Source: Hydrogenothermaceae bacterium
GTDB taxonomy: Bacteria; Aquificota; Aquificia; Aquificales; Hydrogenothermaceae
NCBI GenBank assembly: GCA_026418455.1
Contig: JAOABH010000003.1
Span: 310,001-374,000 of the forward strand
Reading direction: 5' to 3'
DNA: 64,000 nt
The stretch's first letter is position 1. The number at the start of each line of letters is the position of its first letter. The notes under the pieces are model-generated. The model had not been told where the DNA came from and did not search any database. It saw only the letters and a program-made list of their open reading frames with translations. Below are positions 36,304-46,118 of the stretch, piece by piece. A program made the translations under genes and the position numbers.

Positions 36304-36971
36304 CTTAATACCTTAAATATAAACTGTGGTAGTAGTAAATTGCCAAATACGGTTATCCTCTTTATCTGAAAAGGGTCATCTGACATTTCAAAACTACCAT
36401 CTTTTGTTGTAAATGCATATCTGTATCCGGCTTCTTCAACCAAATCTCTTATCTTTTCATTATAATCTCCATAAGGATAACAGAAGGATGTTATCTCTGT
36501 ACCTAATTTATCTTCTAAGATTTTTTTTGAATTTTCTATTTCTTTTTTAGCTTCTTTAATCTCTATCTTTGTTAAAAATGGATGTGTTAATGTGTGGGAT
36601 CCAATCTCTATTCCCTCTTTCTGGATATACTCTATATCTTTCCAGTCCATAAGTAGCTTTTTTACATTTAACTTTTCCCAATCCCATCTATTGTAGCTTC
36701 CTACTAAATCTGTAACTATAAATACTATGGCTTTGAAATTATGCTTCTTTATAATTGGAAATGATTTCTCTATAAAATCTTTGTATCCATCATCAAAAGT
36801 TAGAAGTATCTCTTTTTTTGTAAATTTTATATCCGTTAAACTTGGTGTTTTATAGTTTAGCATTTTTAGAATTTTAAGTTGTTTGTCAAATTTTGAAGGT
36901 TTAACGTATAACGTTTTGAGTTTTGCTTCCTTAGGTGGTGTGTCTATGTTATGATAGGTCAAAACTTTCAA
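36300..36971 (-). CDS. Polysaccharide deacetylase (NodB domain)
   Basis: 223 residues. The NodB motifs are present: LTFDDGYKD with the catalytic aspartates, GSHTLTHPFLT with the metal histidines, and CYPYGDYNE. Lacking a signal peptide, it probably works in the cytoplasm on a precursor or is membrane-associated. It is the first gene of the envelope operon that continues with the GT4 transferase, ABC exporter and ArnT-like transferase. A role in removing acetyl groups from the exported glycolipid fits the context. Confidence 0.87.
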   Translation of the reverse strand: MKVLTYHNIDTPPKEAKLKTLYVKPSKFDKQLKILKMLNYKTPSLTDIKFTKKEILLTFDDGYKDFIEKSFPIIKKHNFKAIVFIVTDLVGSYNRWDWEKLNVKKLLMDWKDIEYIQKEGIEIGSHTLTHPFLTKIEIKEAKKEIENSKKILEDKLGTEITSFCYPYGDYNEKIRDLVEEAGYRYAFTTKDGSFEMSDDPFQIKRITVFGNLLLPQFIFKVLR

Positions 36972-37046
36972 CTTAACTCCGGAAGGTGATTTTTATGTTA
37001 AATATTATATATTATTTGGTGACAATCAAATAGAAATGGGTAGGAT

Positions 37047-38315
37047 ATGGTTTTAAAGAAAGTCATTACTTTAATTTTTTTACTGCTGCTTTTAAATGTA
37101 GCAAAGGCTGAAATTATTCTGGCAAACTGGAATGATGCAATTACACCTGTAGCTGCTGATTATATAAAAAGAGTTGTAGATACTGCTGAAAAAAAGAGAG
37201 CTTGTGTTGTCATACTTACACTTGATACTCCCGGTGGGTTGGATACAGCTATGAGAGATATTATAAAGAGTATCTCAAACACTCCAATACCTTTTGTTGT
37301 GTATGTTTATCCGAAGGGAGCCAGGGCTGCTTCTGCTGGAGCTATTATTACAGTTGCCAGTGATGTAGCCGTTATGTCACCTATGTCAAATATAGGATCT
37401 GCTTCTCCTGTATCTATGGAAGGTAGGGATATAGAAGAGACGATGAAGAAAAAAGTTATAAATGATATGGTTGCGTTTGTGAAAAGTGTGGCTTTAGAGA
37501 AAGGAAGGAATCCAGAAGTTATAGAGAAGATGATAACAGAGAGTATAAATCTTACAGCAAAAGAGGCTGTAGATAAGAAGGTTGTTGACTTTATAGCAAT
37601 GGATATAAATGACCTTATAGATAAGCTCGAAGGTAGAAAAGTTAAAAAGCTTGGAAAAGAGATAGTCTTAAATGTCAAAAATCAGCCTATAACAGAGGTT
37701 GAACTTAACTTTAAAGAGGTTTTACTTAAAGTTTTATCAAATCCTACAGTGGCTTACTTTTTACTTATGATAGGATTTTATGGAATATTCTTCGAGCTTT
37801 ACAATCCGGGTTCGATAATTCCTGGAACAGTAGGAGCTATATCTCTTGCTCTTGCCCTGTACTCTCTTAACATCATCTCTGTCAATTGGCTTGGTTTAAT
37901 ATTGATTTTACTGGGAATACTTTTTTTTGTAATAGAGTTAATAACTCCCACATTTGGAGGAATAGCCATAGCCGGCATTATATCTCTTTTTATAGGTTCT
38001 GTTATACTTGTTTCTCCAGAATCTCCGTATGGAGACATCTCTTTATCAATTATAATTCCTACGGTTATATTCAGTGCTCTGTTCTTTCTTATAGTTGCTT
38101 ATCTGGGATTAAAAGCTCAGAGAGAGAAACCGAAAACCGGAGAGGAGACGATTGTAGGTAAAGAAGCCGTGGCTTATACGGATATAGATGGACAGGGTTA
38201 TGTGATGGTAGATGGAGAGCTCTGGAAAGCCATATCTGATAAGAAGATAGAGAAAGGTAAAAAGGTCAGAATATTAAATGCAGAAGGATTAACTCTAAAA
38301 GTGGAAGAAGTTTAG
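37047..38315 (+). CDS. NfeD-family membrane protein with ClpP-type serine protease domain
   Basis: 422 residues. A signal peptide is followed by a ClpP-fold protease domain (TLDTPGGLD, then the catalytic serine in RAASAGA), then four to five membrane helices and a C-terminal OB-fold domain (GKEAVAYTDIDGQGYVMVDGELW). This is the long form of NfeD, thought to cleave stomatin-like proteins and found with them; no stomatin gene is next to it here. It is followed ten bases later by mutL. Confidence 0.9.
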   Translation: MVLKKVITLIFLLLLLNVAKAEIILANWNDAITPVAADYIKRVVDTAEKKRACVVILTLDTPGGLDTAMRDIIKSISNTPIPFVVYVYPKGARAASAGAIITVASDVAVMSPMSNIGSASPVSMEGRDIEETMKKKVINDMVAFVKSVALEKGRNPEVIEKMITESINLTAKEAVDKKVVDFIAMDINDLIDKLEGRKVKKLGKEIVLNVKNQPITEVELNFKEVLLKVLSNPTVAYFLLMIGFYGIFFELYNPGSIIPGTVGAISLALALYSLNIISVNWLGLILILLGILFFVIELITPTFGGIAIAGIISLFIGSVILVSPESPYGDISLSIIIPTVIFSALFFLIVAYLGLKAQREKPKTGEETIVGKEAVAYTDIDGQGYVMVDGELWKAISDKKIEKGKKVRILNAEGLTLKVEEV

Positions 38316-38324
38316 GAGGTTTTT

Positions 38325-39866
38325 TTGAAGATAAAACCACTTCCAGAGGAGATTGTAAATAAAATAGCTGCCGGAGAGATTGTTGAGAGACCAGCAAGTG
38401 TTTTGAAAGAACTGATAGAGAACTCAATAGATGCAAAGGCTTCAAAGATAGACATTTTTGTAGAAAAAGCTGGGAAGAGATTGATAAAGGTTATTGATAA
38501 TGGAGAAGGTATAGAAAGGGAAGACCTTATAAATGCGGTAAAAAAACATCATACGAGTAAAATAAAATCTGTTGAAGACCTTTATAACATTCTTACCTTC
38601 GGATTTAGAGGTGAGGCTTTATCATCTATAGCAAATGTCTCAAAGCTATCTATCACTTCAAGAACCCATAGCGATATAACAGCAGGACAGTTAGTTGTTG
38701 AAGCCGGAAAAGTTATTTCTCTATCAGAAGTAGGACATCCGATAGGAACAGCTGTGGATGTAAGAGACCTGTTTTTCAATCTACCTGCGAGACAGAAATT
38801 TTTAAAAAGTGATAATACGGAAAATTACCATATAGTTTCTTCCTTTTTAAATTATGTTATCTCTCATCCTGATATTCACTTTACCCTTACCATAGATTCA
38901 AGGCAGATATATAACTTTCCTCCATCAGATATTAAGAGCAGAGTTAGAGAAATTTTAACCGATATTTATAATGATGTTGTGGAGATAGAGTATGAAAACT
39001 TTACCGGAAAAATTAGAGGATATATATCTCTCAAAAAGTGGAAAAGGAACTTTATCTTTGTAAATTCAAGACCTGTAAAAAATCCTATAATTTTTAGATT
39101 TATGAAAGATATACTTGGTGAAGGTTTTTATTTTATTAATTTTGAACTTCCACCTTATTTTTATGATATAAATATACATCCAGCTAAAACGGAGGTTAAA
39201 TTTCAAAAGGAGAAAGAAGTTATCTCTCTTTTAAAAACAGCCATTGATAAATCCTTAAAACCAAAATCTTCTGTATCTTTCTTTGAGTTAAACCAACCTA
39301 AAGCTAATTATAAAACTGAAGATGATTTTGAGATTATAGGTTATGTAGAAAACACATTTATAATTGCTTACTATAAATCAGAAATCTATTTTATAGATGC
39401 CCATGTGGCTAATGAGAGGGTTATGTATGAAATTTTAAAAAAAACAATTCAGGAAAAAGGATACTATAGATATCAGAAGTTGATATCTCCGGTAGAGGTT
39501 GAAGTTTCAGAGGAAGATAAACAAAAACTTTTCCAGCTAAAAGAACTTTTAAACAACTTAGGATTTAAGTTTGATATAAAAGATAAACTTTATATAACAG
39601 CTATTCCAGATTTAATGGATACAGGAAAAGCTATCCAATCACTTTGGGAGATATTAAAAGAAGGTATAACTGATACGGATAATTTGATATCCAAAGTATC
39701 CTGTAGAATGTCTATAATGTCTGGGGACTCTCTCACATTACAGCAAGCAAAGGAACTTTTATCTATGTGGATAAAAACTGATAATCCTCACTTGTGTCCA
39801 CACGGAAGACCAATATATTATAAATTACATATAGATAAAATAAAACAAGCTGTAGGTAGAAAGTAG
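38325..39866 (+). CDS. mutL: DNA mismatch repair protein MutL with endonuclease motif
   Basis: 513 residues from TTG 38325, with aggaggt upstream. The GHKL ATPase domain has IAAGEIVERPASVLKELIENSIDA, DNGEGI, and RGEALSSI. The C-terminal domain carries the metal-dependent nicking motif in the form DAHVANERVMYE (D358, H360, E364, E369), the ACE-like CRMSI, and CPHGRP, so the protein should nick DNA as MutL does in bacteria without MutH. The usual Gln and Ala of DQHA are replaced. The linker between domains is short. It follows the nfeD gene closely. Confidence 0.94.
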   Translation: MKIKPLPEEIVNKIAAGEIVERPASVLKELIENSIDAKASKIDIFVEKAGKRLIKVIDNGEGIEREDLINAVKKHHTSKIKSVEDLYNILTFGFRGEALSSIANVSKLSITSRTHSDITAGQLVVEAGKVISLSEVGHPIGTAVDVRDLFFNLPARQKFLKSDNTENYHIVSSFLNYVISHPDIHFTLTIDSRQIYNFPPSDIKSRVREILTDIYNDVVEIEYENFTGKIRGYISLKKWKRNFIFVNSRPVKNPIIFRFMKDILGEGFYFINFELPPYFYDINIHPAKTEVKFQKEKEVISLLKTAIDKSLKPKSSVSFFELNQPKANYKTEDDFEIIGYVENTFIIAYYKSEIYFIDAHVANERVMYEILKKTIQEKGYYRYQKLISPVEVEVSEEDKQKLFQLKELLNNLGFKFDIKDKLYITAIPDLMDTGKAIQSLWEILKEGITDTDNLISKVSCRMSIMSGDSLTLQQAKELLSMWIKTDNPHLCPHGRPIYYKLHIDKIKQAVGRK

Positions 39867-39899
39867 TAAAATATTTTAAATGTTTTGAGGTTAACTGTT

Positions 39900-39986
39900 A
39901 TGGCTTATACTGTCGCAGAAGATTTGAAAAAAGAACTTGCTTCTAAATATGATATAGCACTTTTACAGGAAGAGATTATTAAATGA
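39900..39986 (+). CDS. 28-codon ORF coupled to glnD
   Basis: ATG 39900 to TGA 39984-39986, encoding MAYTVAEDLKKELASKYDIA and eight more residues, helical and acidic/basic. The ATGA overlap with the glnD start suggests that it is translated and couples into glnD. The sequence resembles the N terminus of small coiled-coil proteins common in Aquificales, so it may be the truncated remnant of such a gene. A weak gaggtt lies upstream. Confidence 0.45.
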   Translation: MAYTVAEDLKKELASKYDIALLQEEIIK

Positions 39987-42574
39987 AGGTTTTAGATATA
40001 AATAGAAAGAAAGAAGTTCTTGATAAGTATTTTGAAGAAAAGAGAAGACTTGTTGATCTACATTACCAGGGAGAAAGTGGACTTGAGATCGTCAGGAAAC
40101 TCTCTGACCTTACAGATGAAACTATAAAAGAGTTTGCGGAACTTGCCTTTGAAAATCTTGAAGGTATAACGATAATAGTTTTGGGAGGATATGGAAGAAG
40201 GGAGCTATGTTTTAAATCTGATATAGATATATCTTTGGTTTATTCTGGTAAAGATATAGAAGAACTGAAAGCCGGAATAGAGAGTTTTTACTATATGCTT
40301 CTTGATTTAAAAAGTGATGTAGGATTTTCTCCAAGAAATATAAAAACGTTTCTTGATTTATCAAAGGAAGATTTAACGGTAGCGACTGCACTTCTTCAGG
40401 GAAGATTTTTGTGTGGAGATGAATCTATATACAATGAACTTACCACTAAATTTAAGAAGCTTATTAAAGCAAAGAGAAAGCAGTACGTAGAGGCGACTTT
40501 AAAAGCCAGAAAAGTTAGATACCAAAGCACAGGAAGTAGTATATATCTTATGGAGCCACACGTAAAAGAAGGAGAAGGAGGTTTAAGAGATTTTCACGAG
40601 GTTCTTTGGATAGCAAAAACCCTTGATGATGTTGCAGATTATCACTACTTTGTGGAAAAAAGTATTATTCTTGAGGAAGAGTATATTGAGCTTATGAACG
40701 GCTATGATTTTCTTCTCAGGATCAGAAATCAGATGCATCTTATATGTAATAAAAAATGTGACGTTCTTACTTTCGCACTTCAAGAGGAAGTTGCCAAGAA
40801 ACTTGGATTTGTGGAAAATCCGGAAGATTTGGAAAATTTAAGGGAAAGTGTAGAAAAGATGATGAAACTCTACTATCAAAGTGCAAAATCTATAAACAAT
40901 ATAACAAAAAGAATAATGAAAAATCTGACAGAGGATTATGGTTATGAGGAGTTTATACCTATTGATGATATATTTGTTAGAACATCTTCAGAGATAGATG
41001 TTATAGATTACCGTAAGTTTGAAAGTAATCCTACAAATATTTTAAAAGCCTTTATATACTATAAGGACTACGGACTTGACTTTTCTTCAAAACTTGAATT
41101 TTTACTTAGAAAAAATCAGAGTGTTCTAAAGAATTTAGACTTTTCTACGGAGATGAAATCTCTCGTTAGAAGAATTTTCAGCAATGTAAAAAACTTATCT
41201 AAGACTTTAAAAAGAATGCAAGACTTTTATGTTCTTGATGATATTATTCCGGAATTTGGATATCAAAGATGCCACTTCCAGTATGATCACTACCATAAAT
41301 ACACAACAGATGCCCATGCTATAAAAGCCGTGGAAGAGCTTGAAAATCTATATAAATTGGATAGTCCTTATAAAAAACAGATTTACGATATATATAAAGA
41401 TATAGACAGAAAAGATTTACTCATATGGGCCATATTTTTACACGACATAGGAAAAGGACATAAAGCAGACCATAGTGAGCTTGGTTCTGAAATGGTATGG
41501 GATATCTTGACAAGATTTGATTACTCCAAAGCTGACACAGAGATTGTCAGTTTTCTGGTGAGACATCACCTTGATATGGCTCATATATCTCAAAGGAGAA
41601 ATCTTAATGATCCTAAGGTGATAGAAGATTTTGTGGAAACTATAAGAAATCCTCAGCTTTTGAAGATGCTTACAGTTTTAACTTGGTGTGATGCTAATGC
41701 TGTAGGTCCAAATCTATGGAATGATTGGAAACAAGCTTTACTTTTGGAACTTTATGATAAGACATTGGAAGTTTTCCGGCAGGATATTAACCCCCACGAG
41801 CTTTTTGAGAGAAAGTTAAAAGAAAAGAAAGATAAAGTGCTTCAAATTCTGTCTGTGCTTCTTGGAAGAGAGAAAGCAGGGTTTCACATAAACAGAATTT
41901 CTGACTATTATATACTCTCAACACCTTTAGATGATATAGTTCAACATATACAGCTTGAAGATGAACTACTTCTTTCAAAAAAGAAGTTTGTTTATAAATT
42001 TGATAAAAATGTGGGAGCTGGGTTTTCACATATAGTTATTGCTGTTAGAGATTTAGATAATCCTTTACTTGTGATTACTGGAATATTAACGTATCTAAAT
42101 ATCAATATTCTTACTGTGTATAGTTTTAATAGGGTTGATGATGTTATTTTAATAGATATTCAGGTTTCAACATCAACCCTTGAAGCGATAGATGAGTATA
42201 AATTTAGACAATTTATAGAAAAGTTAAAAGAGTTTATTGAAGGAAAAATAGATATAGAAACACTGTCTAAAAAAAGATCAAAAGGATTTAAAAGCTCTAC
42301 AATACCACCCCCTACATTCGTAAAAGTAGATAATCAGATGTCCGATAGTTATACGATATTTGATATCTCTGCGGAAGATAGAATAGGACTGTTGTTTGAT
42401 ATAATTAAAGTTTTTGCAGATTTTGATATATACGTCCATATAGCAAAAGTCTCAACCCAGGGAATAAGAGCCAGGGACTCTTTTTACGTTAGGACAAAAG
42501 ATAGACAGAAAATAACAGATGAAAAAATATTAGAAGATGTCAAAAGAGAGCTTTTAAAGTTAATCTACGTTTAA
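39983..42574 (+). CDS. glnD: Bifunctional uridylyltransferase/uridylyl-removing enzyme of PII proteins
   Basis: 863 residues. In order: an N-terminal nucleotidyltransferase (VLGGYGRRELCFKSDIDISL), a helical linker, an HD domain for uridylyl removal (FLHDIGKGHKADHSELG), and two C-terminal ACT domains that bind glutamine. It senses nitrogen status and modifies PII. The PII genes are not in this window. It is coupled to the 28-codon ORF upstream. A pseudogene region follows at 42578. Confidence 0.94.
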   Translation: MKVLDINRKKEVLDKYFEEKRRLVDLHYQGESGLEIVRKLSDLTDETIKEFAELAFENLEGITIIVLGGYGRRELCFKSDIDISLVYSGKDIEELKAGIESFYYMLLDLKSDVGFSPRNIKTFLDLSKEDLTVATALLQGRFLCGDESIYNELTTKFKKLIKAKRKQYVEATLKARKVRYQSTGSSIYLMEPHVKEGEGGLRDFHEVLWIAKTLDDVADYHYFVEKSIILEEEYIELMNGYDFLLRIRNQMHLICNKKCDVLTFALQEEVAKKLGFVENPEDLENLRESVEKMMKLYYQSAKSINNITKRIMKNLTEDYGYEEFIPIDDIFVRTSSEIDVIDYRKFESNPTNILKAFIYYKDYGLDFSSKLEFLLRKNQSVLKNLDFSTEMKSLVRRIFSNVKNLSKTLKRMQDFYVLDDIIPEFGYQRCHFQYDHYHKYTTDAHAIKAVEELENLYKLDSPYKKQIYDIYKDIDRKDLLIWAIFLHDIGKGHKADHSELGSEMVWDILTRFDYSKADTEIVSFLVRHHLDMAHISQRRNLNDPKVIEDFVETIRNPQLLKMLTVLTWCDANAVGPNLWNDWKQALLLELYDKTLEVFRQDINPHELFERKLKEKKDKVLQILSVLLGREKAGFHINRISDYYILSTPLDDIVQHIQLEDELLLSKKKFVYKFDKNVGAGFSHIVIAVRDLDNPLLVITGILTYLNINILTVYSFNRVDDVILIDIQVSTSTLEAIDEYKFRQFIEKLKEFIEGKIDIETLSKKRSKGFKSSTIPPPTFVKVDNQMSDSYTIFDISAEDRIGLLFDIIKVFADFDIYVHIAKVSTQGIRARDSFYVRTKDRQKITDEKILEDVKRELLKLIYV

Positions 42575-42577
42575 AAA

Positions 42578-42841
42578 CTATCTCTCTGTTACACTTCCAT
42601 TAAAATAAACTTCGCAATCTCCATCTGCATCAAGAGTTACTCTATTTGCGTTTATCCAGGAATAATCAACATAGCCTTGTTGGATGCCATTACCTCTACC
42701 ACTTGAGCTTGAATAAATGTAGATGTATCTATTATTTGGAGTTAATACATCTATAAGATTTCCGCTTTGTATCTTCTGACAACTTCCGTCTGTAAGTTTA
42801 AAATCTTTAGCAGAATTTTTATGCTTATTATAATACTCGGT
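42578..42841 (-). pseudogene. C-terminal remnant of a type IV pilin-like protein
   Basis: A minus-strand open stretch of 87 codons runs from just after a TAA at 42842-42844 to TAG at 42580-42578. It has no start codon near the 5' end and no pilin N terminus (the GFTLIEL helix is missing). The rest has a pilin-like C terminus with two cysteines far apart (DGSCQKIQSGNLIDVL... and DADGDCEVYFNGS), which fits the disulphide region of pseudopilins. I read it as a truncated gene. This explains the gap between glnD and feoB (42575-42888). Confidence 0.5.
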
Positions 42842-42888
42842 TTAATGGGTCCTATTTACGATCTTATATCAAAAGTCGGAAAAATGAG

Positions 42889-45030
42889 TTAAAAGTAAAT
42901 TTTTAAAAAGTTATAAACTATAAAACTCATAATGTAAGCTGTTGTGAAGTTTATTAAAACTGAGATTATCATCCATCTGTTGCTTCCAAGTTCCTGCCGG
43001 ATTGCAAAAACTGTTGCAAGACATGGAGTGTATAAAAGGAGAAAGACCAAAAATGAGTATGCAGAAGCCGGAGTAAACTCATCTCTTATAACTTCCATAA
43101 GTCCAGTATCAACTTCTTCTCTTTCTTTTTCTATTAACCCGAACTTTTGTCCTACTTCCTCAGAAAGTCCTATGAAAGCATTAAAGAATCCTACTACTGT
43201 ATCTTTTGCAAATTGTGATACTGTTATTTGATCTTCCTGAGTTTGTGGAACTTCCTGCATATACACATTACCCATTGTTGAAAGGACTACTTCCTTAGCA
43301 ACAAATCCGGCAAAAAGTGAAGTAGTTGCCTGCCATGTTCCAAATCCTAGAGGCTCAAATATTACAGATATCTCTTTTGCAACTTTACCCAGTATACTGT
43401 CCTCTTTTTTAACTCCAAAAGGTATGTTAGTTAAAAACCAGATAACTACAGATGTTGCAAATATAAAGCTACCGGCTTCAATAATGAAAGATTTAACTCT
43501 TATCCAGCTGTTTAAAAGCATATATCTCAGAGTTGGCATTCTGTAAGGAGGTAGCTCAAGTATAAAGTAAGAGTGTTCAAGCTTGAAATAAAATTTGTTT
43601 AGAAGTATTGCTATAACTATTGCTGAAAAAATTCCCATAATGTAAAGAGAAAATATAACTAATCCTCTGTGATTTGTGAAGAATATTGAAACAAAAAACG
43701 CAAAAACCGTAAGTCTTGCTCCACAGGACATAAATGGAATCATAAGAGCTGTGAGAATCTTTTCCTTTGGACTGTCTATCGTTCTCGTAGCATAAACCGC
43801 AGGAACGTTACATCCAAAACCAAGTAAAAGTGGTATAAATGATTTTCCGCTTAACCCAAATATACTCATAAATCTATCCATCAAAAAGGCAGCCCTTGCT
43901 ATGTATCCGCTACCTTCAAGGAATGATAAGATTATGTATAAAGTAAATAAAACAGGTGTAAATACTAAAACAAATCCTACTCCTCCGAGAACTCCCTCGG
44001 TTATAAAAGATCTTAACCAGTCTGGAGAGTTTTTGAGATAGTTATTTACAACTAAAGATAAGTTTGATAATGTATTATCTAACCAATCAACAAAAGGAGT
44101 AGAAAAAGTAAATGTCATTTCAAATGTAAGCCATACAAGTATAAAAAATATAGGAAGTCCAAGATATCTGTGTAAAAATATTCTGTCCAAAGCAAGAGAG
44201 AAGTTTAAACTCTCCTCTTCTAAAGGTTTCTCTTTGACTGTCTGTTTCAATATATTTAATACTAAGCCGTATCTCTCTTCTATCATCAAGGCTCTTATAT
44301 CTTTGTGGTAAACCTTCTCTATCTCTTCTTTAAGTCTATCTGCATACTCTTTAATCTCTGAGGGAAGATATCCATCAAAGGAACCTTCAAGGATAGATGT
44401 TAAAAGGTATCTTTGAGGATACAACTCTAAAATACCTGGATGGGTTTGTTCTATAAAGTTTTTTAATCTTTTCAGATAATCTTCTATCTGTGTTTCAAAC
44501 TGCTCACACTTAGAAAAGTTAAACCCATCTTTATTTTCGTACGTTTTAATAATGTTATCTAGTATACTGTTTATTCCTAAATTTCTTAGAGCAGAGGTGG
44601 GAATAGCCGGAGCACATAGAAGTTTTGAGAATTTCTCACTATCTATCTTTATACCTCTCTTTCCTAGTTCATCCCACATGTTTAGTGCTATAACCATAGG
44701 AATCTCAAGTTCAAGAAGTTGTATAGTTAAGTATAGATTTCTTTTAAGATTTGTTGAATCTATAACATTAAGGATTATATCTGGTTTTTGATTTATAAGA
44801 AAATCTATTGTTATCTTTTCCTCAGCTGTTTTATTGGCGATACTATATATCCCCGGAAGGTCTATAAAATGTATTTTAAAACCTTTATACTCTATCTGAG
44901 CTTCTATTTTTTCAACAGTTACTCCTGTCCAGTTACCTACTTTTATGTTCGTGCCAGCAATTGCGTTTATAAGGGCACTTTTACCTACATTAGGATTACC
45001 TACAACAGCAACTTTAATAACCTTTTCCAT
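42889..45030 (-). CDS. feoB: Ferrous iron transporter FeoB
   Basis: 713 residues. The N-terminal G domain has GNPNVGKSAL, a T-x-E switch (TGVTVEKIE), DLPGIYS, and NMWDE; a helical domain follows, and about eight membrane helices form the permease with two Gate motifs (GCNVPAVYATRTI, SCGARL). It takes up Fe2+ through the inner membrane. The start overlaps the end of feoA by 17 bases. No feoC gene is present. Confidence 0.95.
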   Translation of the reverse strand: MEKVIKVAVVGNPNVGKSALINAIAGTNIKVGNWTGVTVEKIEAQIEYKGFKIHFIDLPGIYSIANKTAEEKITIDFLINQKPDIILNVIDSTNLKRNLYLTIQLLELEIPMVIALNMWDELGKRGIKIDSEKFSKLLCAPAIPTSALRNLGINSILDNIIKTYENKDGFNFSKCEQFETQIEDYLKRLKNFIEQTHPGILELYPQRYLLTSILEGSFDGYLPSEIKEYADRLKEEIEKVYHKDIRALMIEERYGLVLNILKQTVKEKPLEEESLNFSLALDRIFLHRYLGLPIFFILVWLTFEMTFTFSTPFVDWLDNTLSNLSLVVNNYLKNSPDWLRSFITEGVLGGVGFVLVFTPVLFTLYIILSFLEGSGYIARAAFLMDRFMSIFGLSGKSFIPLLLGFGCNVPAVYATRTIDSPKEKILTALMIPFMSCGARLTVFAFFVSIFFTNHRGLVIFSLYIMGIFSAIVIAILLNKFYFKLEHSYFILELPPYRMPTLRYMLLNSWIRVKSFIIEAGSFIFATSVVIWFLTNIPFGVKKEDSILGKVAKEISVIFEPLGFGTWQATTSLFAGFVAKEVVLSTMGNVYMQEVPQTQEDQITVSQFAKDTVVGFFNAFIGLSEEVGQKFGLIEKEREEVDTGLMEVIRDEFTPASAYSFLVFLLLYTPCLATVFAIRQELGSNRWMIISVLINFTTAYIMSFIVYNFLKIYF

Positions 45031-45262
45031 CTGGTTCCTCTACAACTATCCCTTTAGCTTCCTTTCTTCTCAGTGCCAAACAGTAATCTCCAACCCTTAT
45101 CTTTATAGGTCCTCCCAGTGGTGCATCCTGAAGTATCTCTATTTCCTGTCCAGGGATAAGTCCAAGTTCATACAGCTTATCTCTTAAATCTTTCGGTAAA
45201 TTTATTTCCTTTATCTTTACTTTAAGTCCCTGTCCCAGATCTGCTAGGCATCTTTTCATCAT
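45014..45262 (-). CDS. feoA: FeoA, SH3-like partner of FeoB
   Basis: About 82 residues from the ATG at 45262 (MMKRCLADLGQG), preferred over the upstream frame start at 45310 because the family start aligns here and aaaggt precedes it. The SH3-like pattern is visible: VKIKEINLPKDLRDKLYELGLIPG, then DAPLGGPIKIRVGDYCLALRRKEA. It modulates FeoB GTPase in the cytoplasm. The 3' end overlaps feoB, so the pair is co-translated. Confidence 0.92.
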   Translation of the reverse strand: MMKRCLADLGQGLKVKIKEINLPKDLRDKLYELGLIPGQEIEILQDAPLGGPIKIRVGDYCLALRRKEAKGIVVEEPDGKGY

Positions 45263-45330
45263 ATTATTTCTACCTTTGATATTTAGTCTCAATAATAAAT
45301 TATATACCAAAAAGTCCGAAAATGTTATGA

Positions 45331-46008
45331 TTAAAGCAGTATTTTTATCAAGAAAACATATATCGGCATGATTATATAGCCTATAACTCCAGTAAAAAGT
45401 AAAAGTATGAGGATAAAAAATCCATACTGCTCATAGGGGGCTATCTTTTGATAAATATGAGACGGAAGTAGAGATAAAAGTATATGCCCTCCATCAAGAG
45501 GAGGTATCGGAAGTAAGTTAAATATAGCTAAAATCAGATTAATAGTGACTGAGTATTTAAAAAATATAGCAAGGGGGACAAATATAGATTCAACAACCCA
45601 CACACCTAAAAATGAGGCTATCGAACTAAGTATCTCTACATCTGTAGATAATCTATATAGTAGTGCAAAAATTACTGCAAATAATATGTTTGTAAATGGG
45701 CCTGCGAATGATGTTAAAGCAACACCTGTTTTGATATTTAACTTTTTAAAGTTATAAGGATTTATTGGAACAGGTTTTGCCCAACCAAAAAGGAAAGGAG
45801 AACCAACAGCTATTAAAAGTCCGGGTAGAAGTAAAGACCCAAGAGGGTCAATGTGAGGTACAGGATTAAGGGTTAATCTCCCTTCTCTCTTGGCAGTATC
45901 ATCTCCCAGTTTGTAAGCTATCAATCCATGTCCTATTTCGTGGATTATCACCGCAAACAGAAGAGCAGGGATCATAAAAATAACATCAACTATCTTAAAC
46001 TCCAACAT
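45331..46008 (-). CDS. Site-2-type zinc metalloprotease (M50 family)
   Basis: 225 residues with about six membrane segments. The zinc motif HEIGH lies in the first helix (AVIIHEIGHGLIAYKLGD), and the partner motif NLLPIPPLDGGHIL lies later with the third ligand. It belongs to the small M50 group without PDZ domains, of the YwhC/rhomboid-like type found in many thermophiles. Its substrates are unknown. The gene stands alone on the minus strand, diverging from the atp operon. Confidence 0.9.
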   Translation of the reverse strand: MLEFKIVDVIFMIPALLFAVIIHEIGHGLIAYKLGDDTAKREGRLTLNPVPHIDPLGSLLLPGLLIAVGSPFLFGWAKPVPINPYNFKKLNIKTGVALTSFAGPFTNILFAVIFALLYRLSTDVEILSSIASFLGVWVVESIFVPLAIFFKYSVTINLILAIFNLLPIPPLDGGHILLSLLPSHIYQKIAPYEQYGFFILILLLFTGVIGYIIMPIYVFLIKILL

Positions 46009-46058
46009 TCACTCCTTCAGATTTTTAAGTTTTCTATTATACAAAATGGGAAAAATTT

Positions 46059-46087
46059 TTGAAATGTTAAAAATTTTCTGATATGAT
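46059..46087 (+). promoter_or_regulatory. Promoter of the ATP synthase operon
   Basis: TTGAAA (46059-46064) and TATGAT (46082-46087) are separated by exactly 17 bases, the best sigma-70 match I saw in the window. The ATG at 46083 lies inside the -10 box and so cannot be the start of the first gene; the GTG at 46119 can. Confidence 0.7.
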
Positions 46088-46118
46088 ATTAAACAAAATA
46101 ATCACCGGAGGTACTCTT

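Noticed and set aside
46083-46118. Longer N terminus of ATP synthase subunit b'
   Set aside because: The ATG lies inside the -10 box, whereas GTG 46119 has a strong ribosome binding site.
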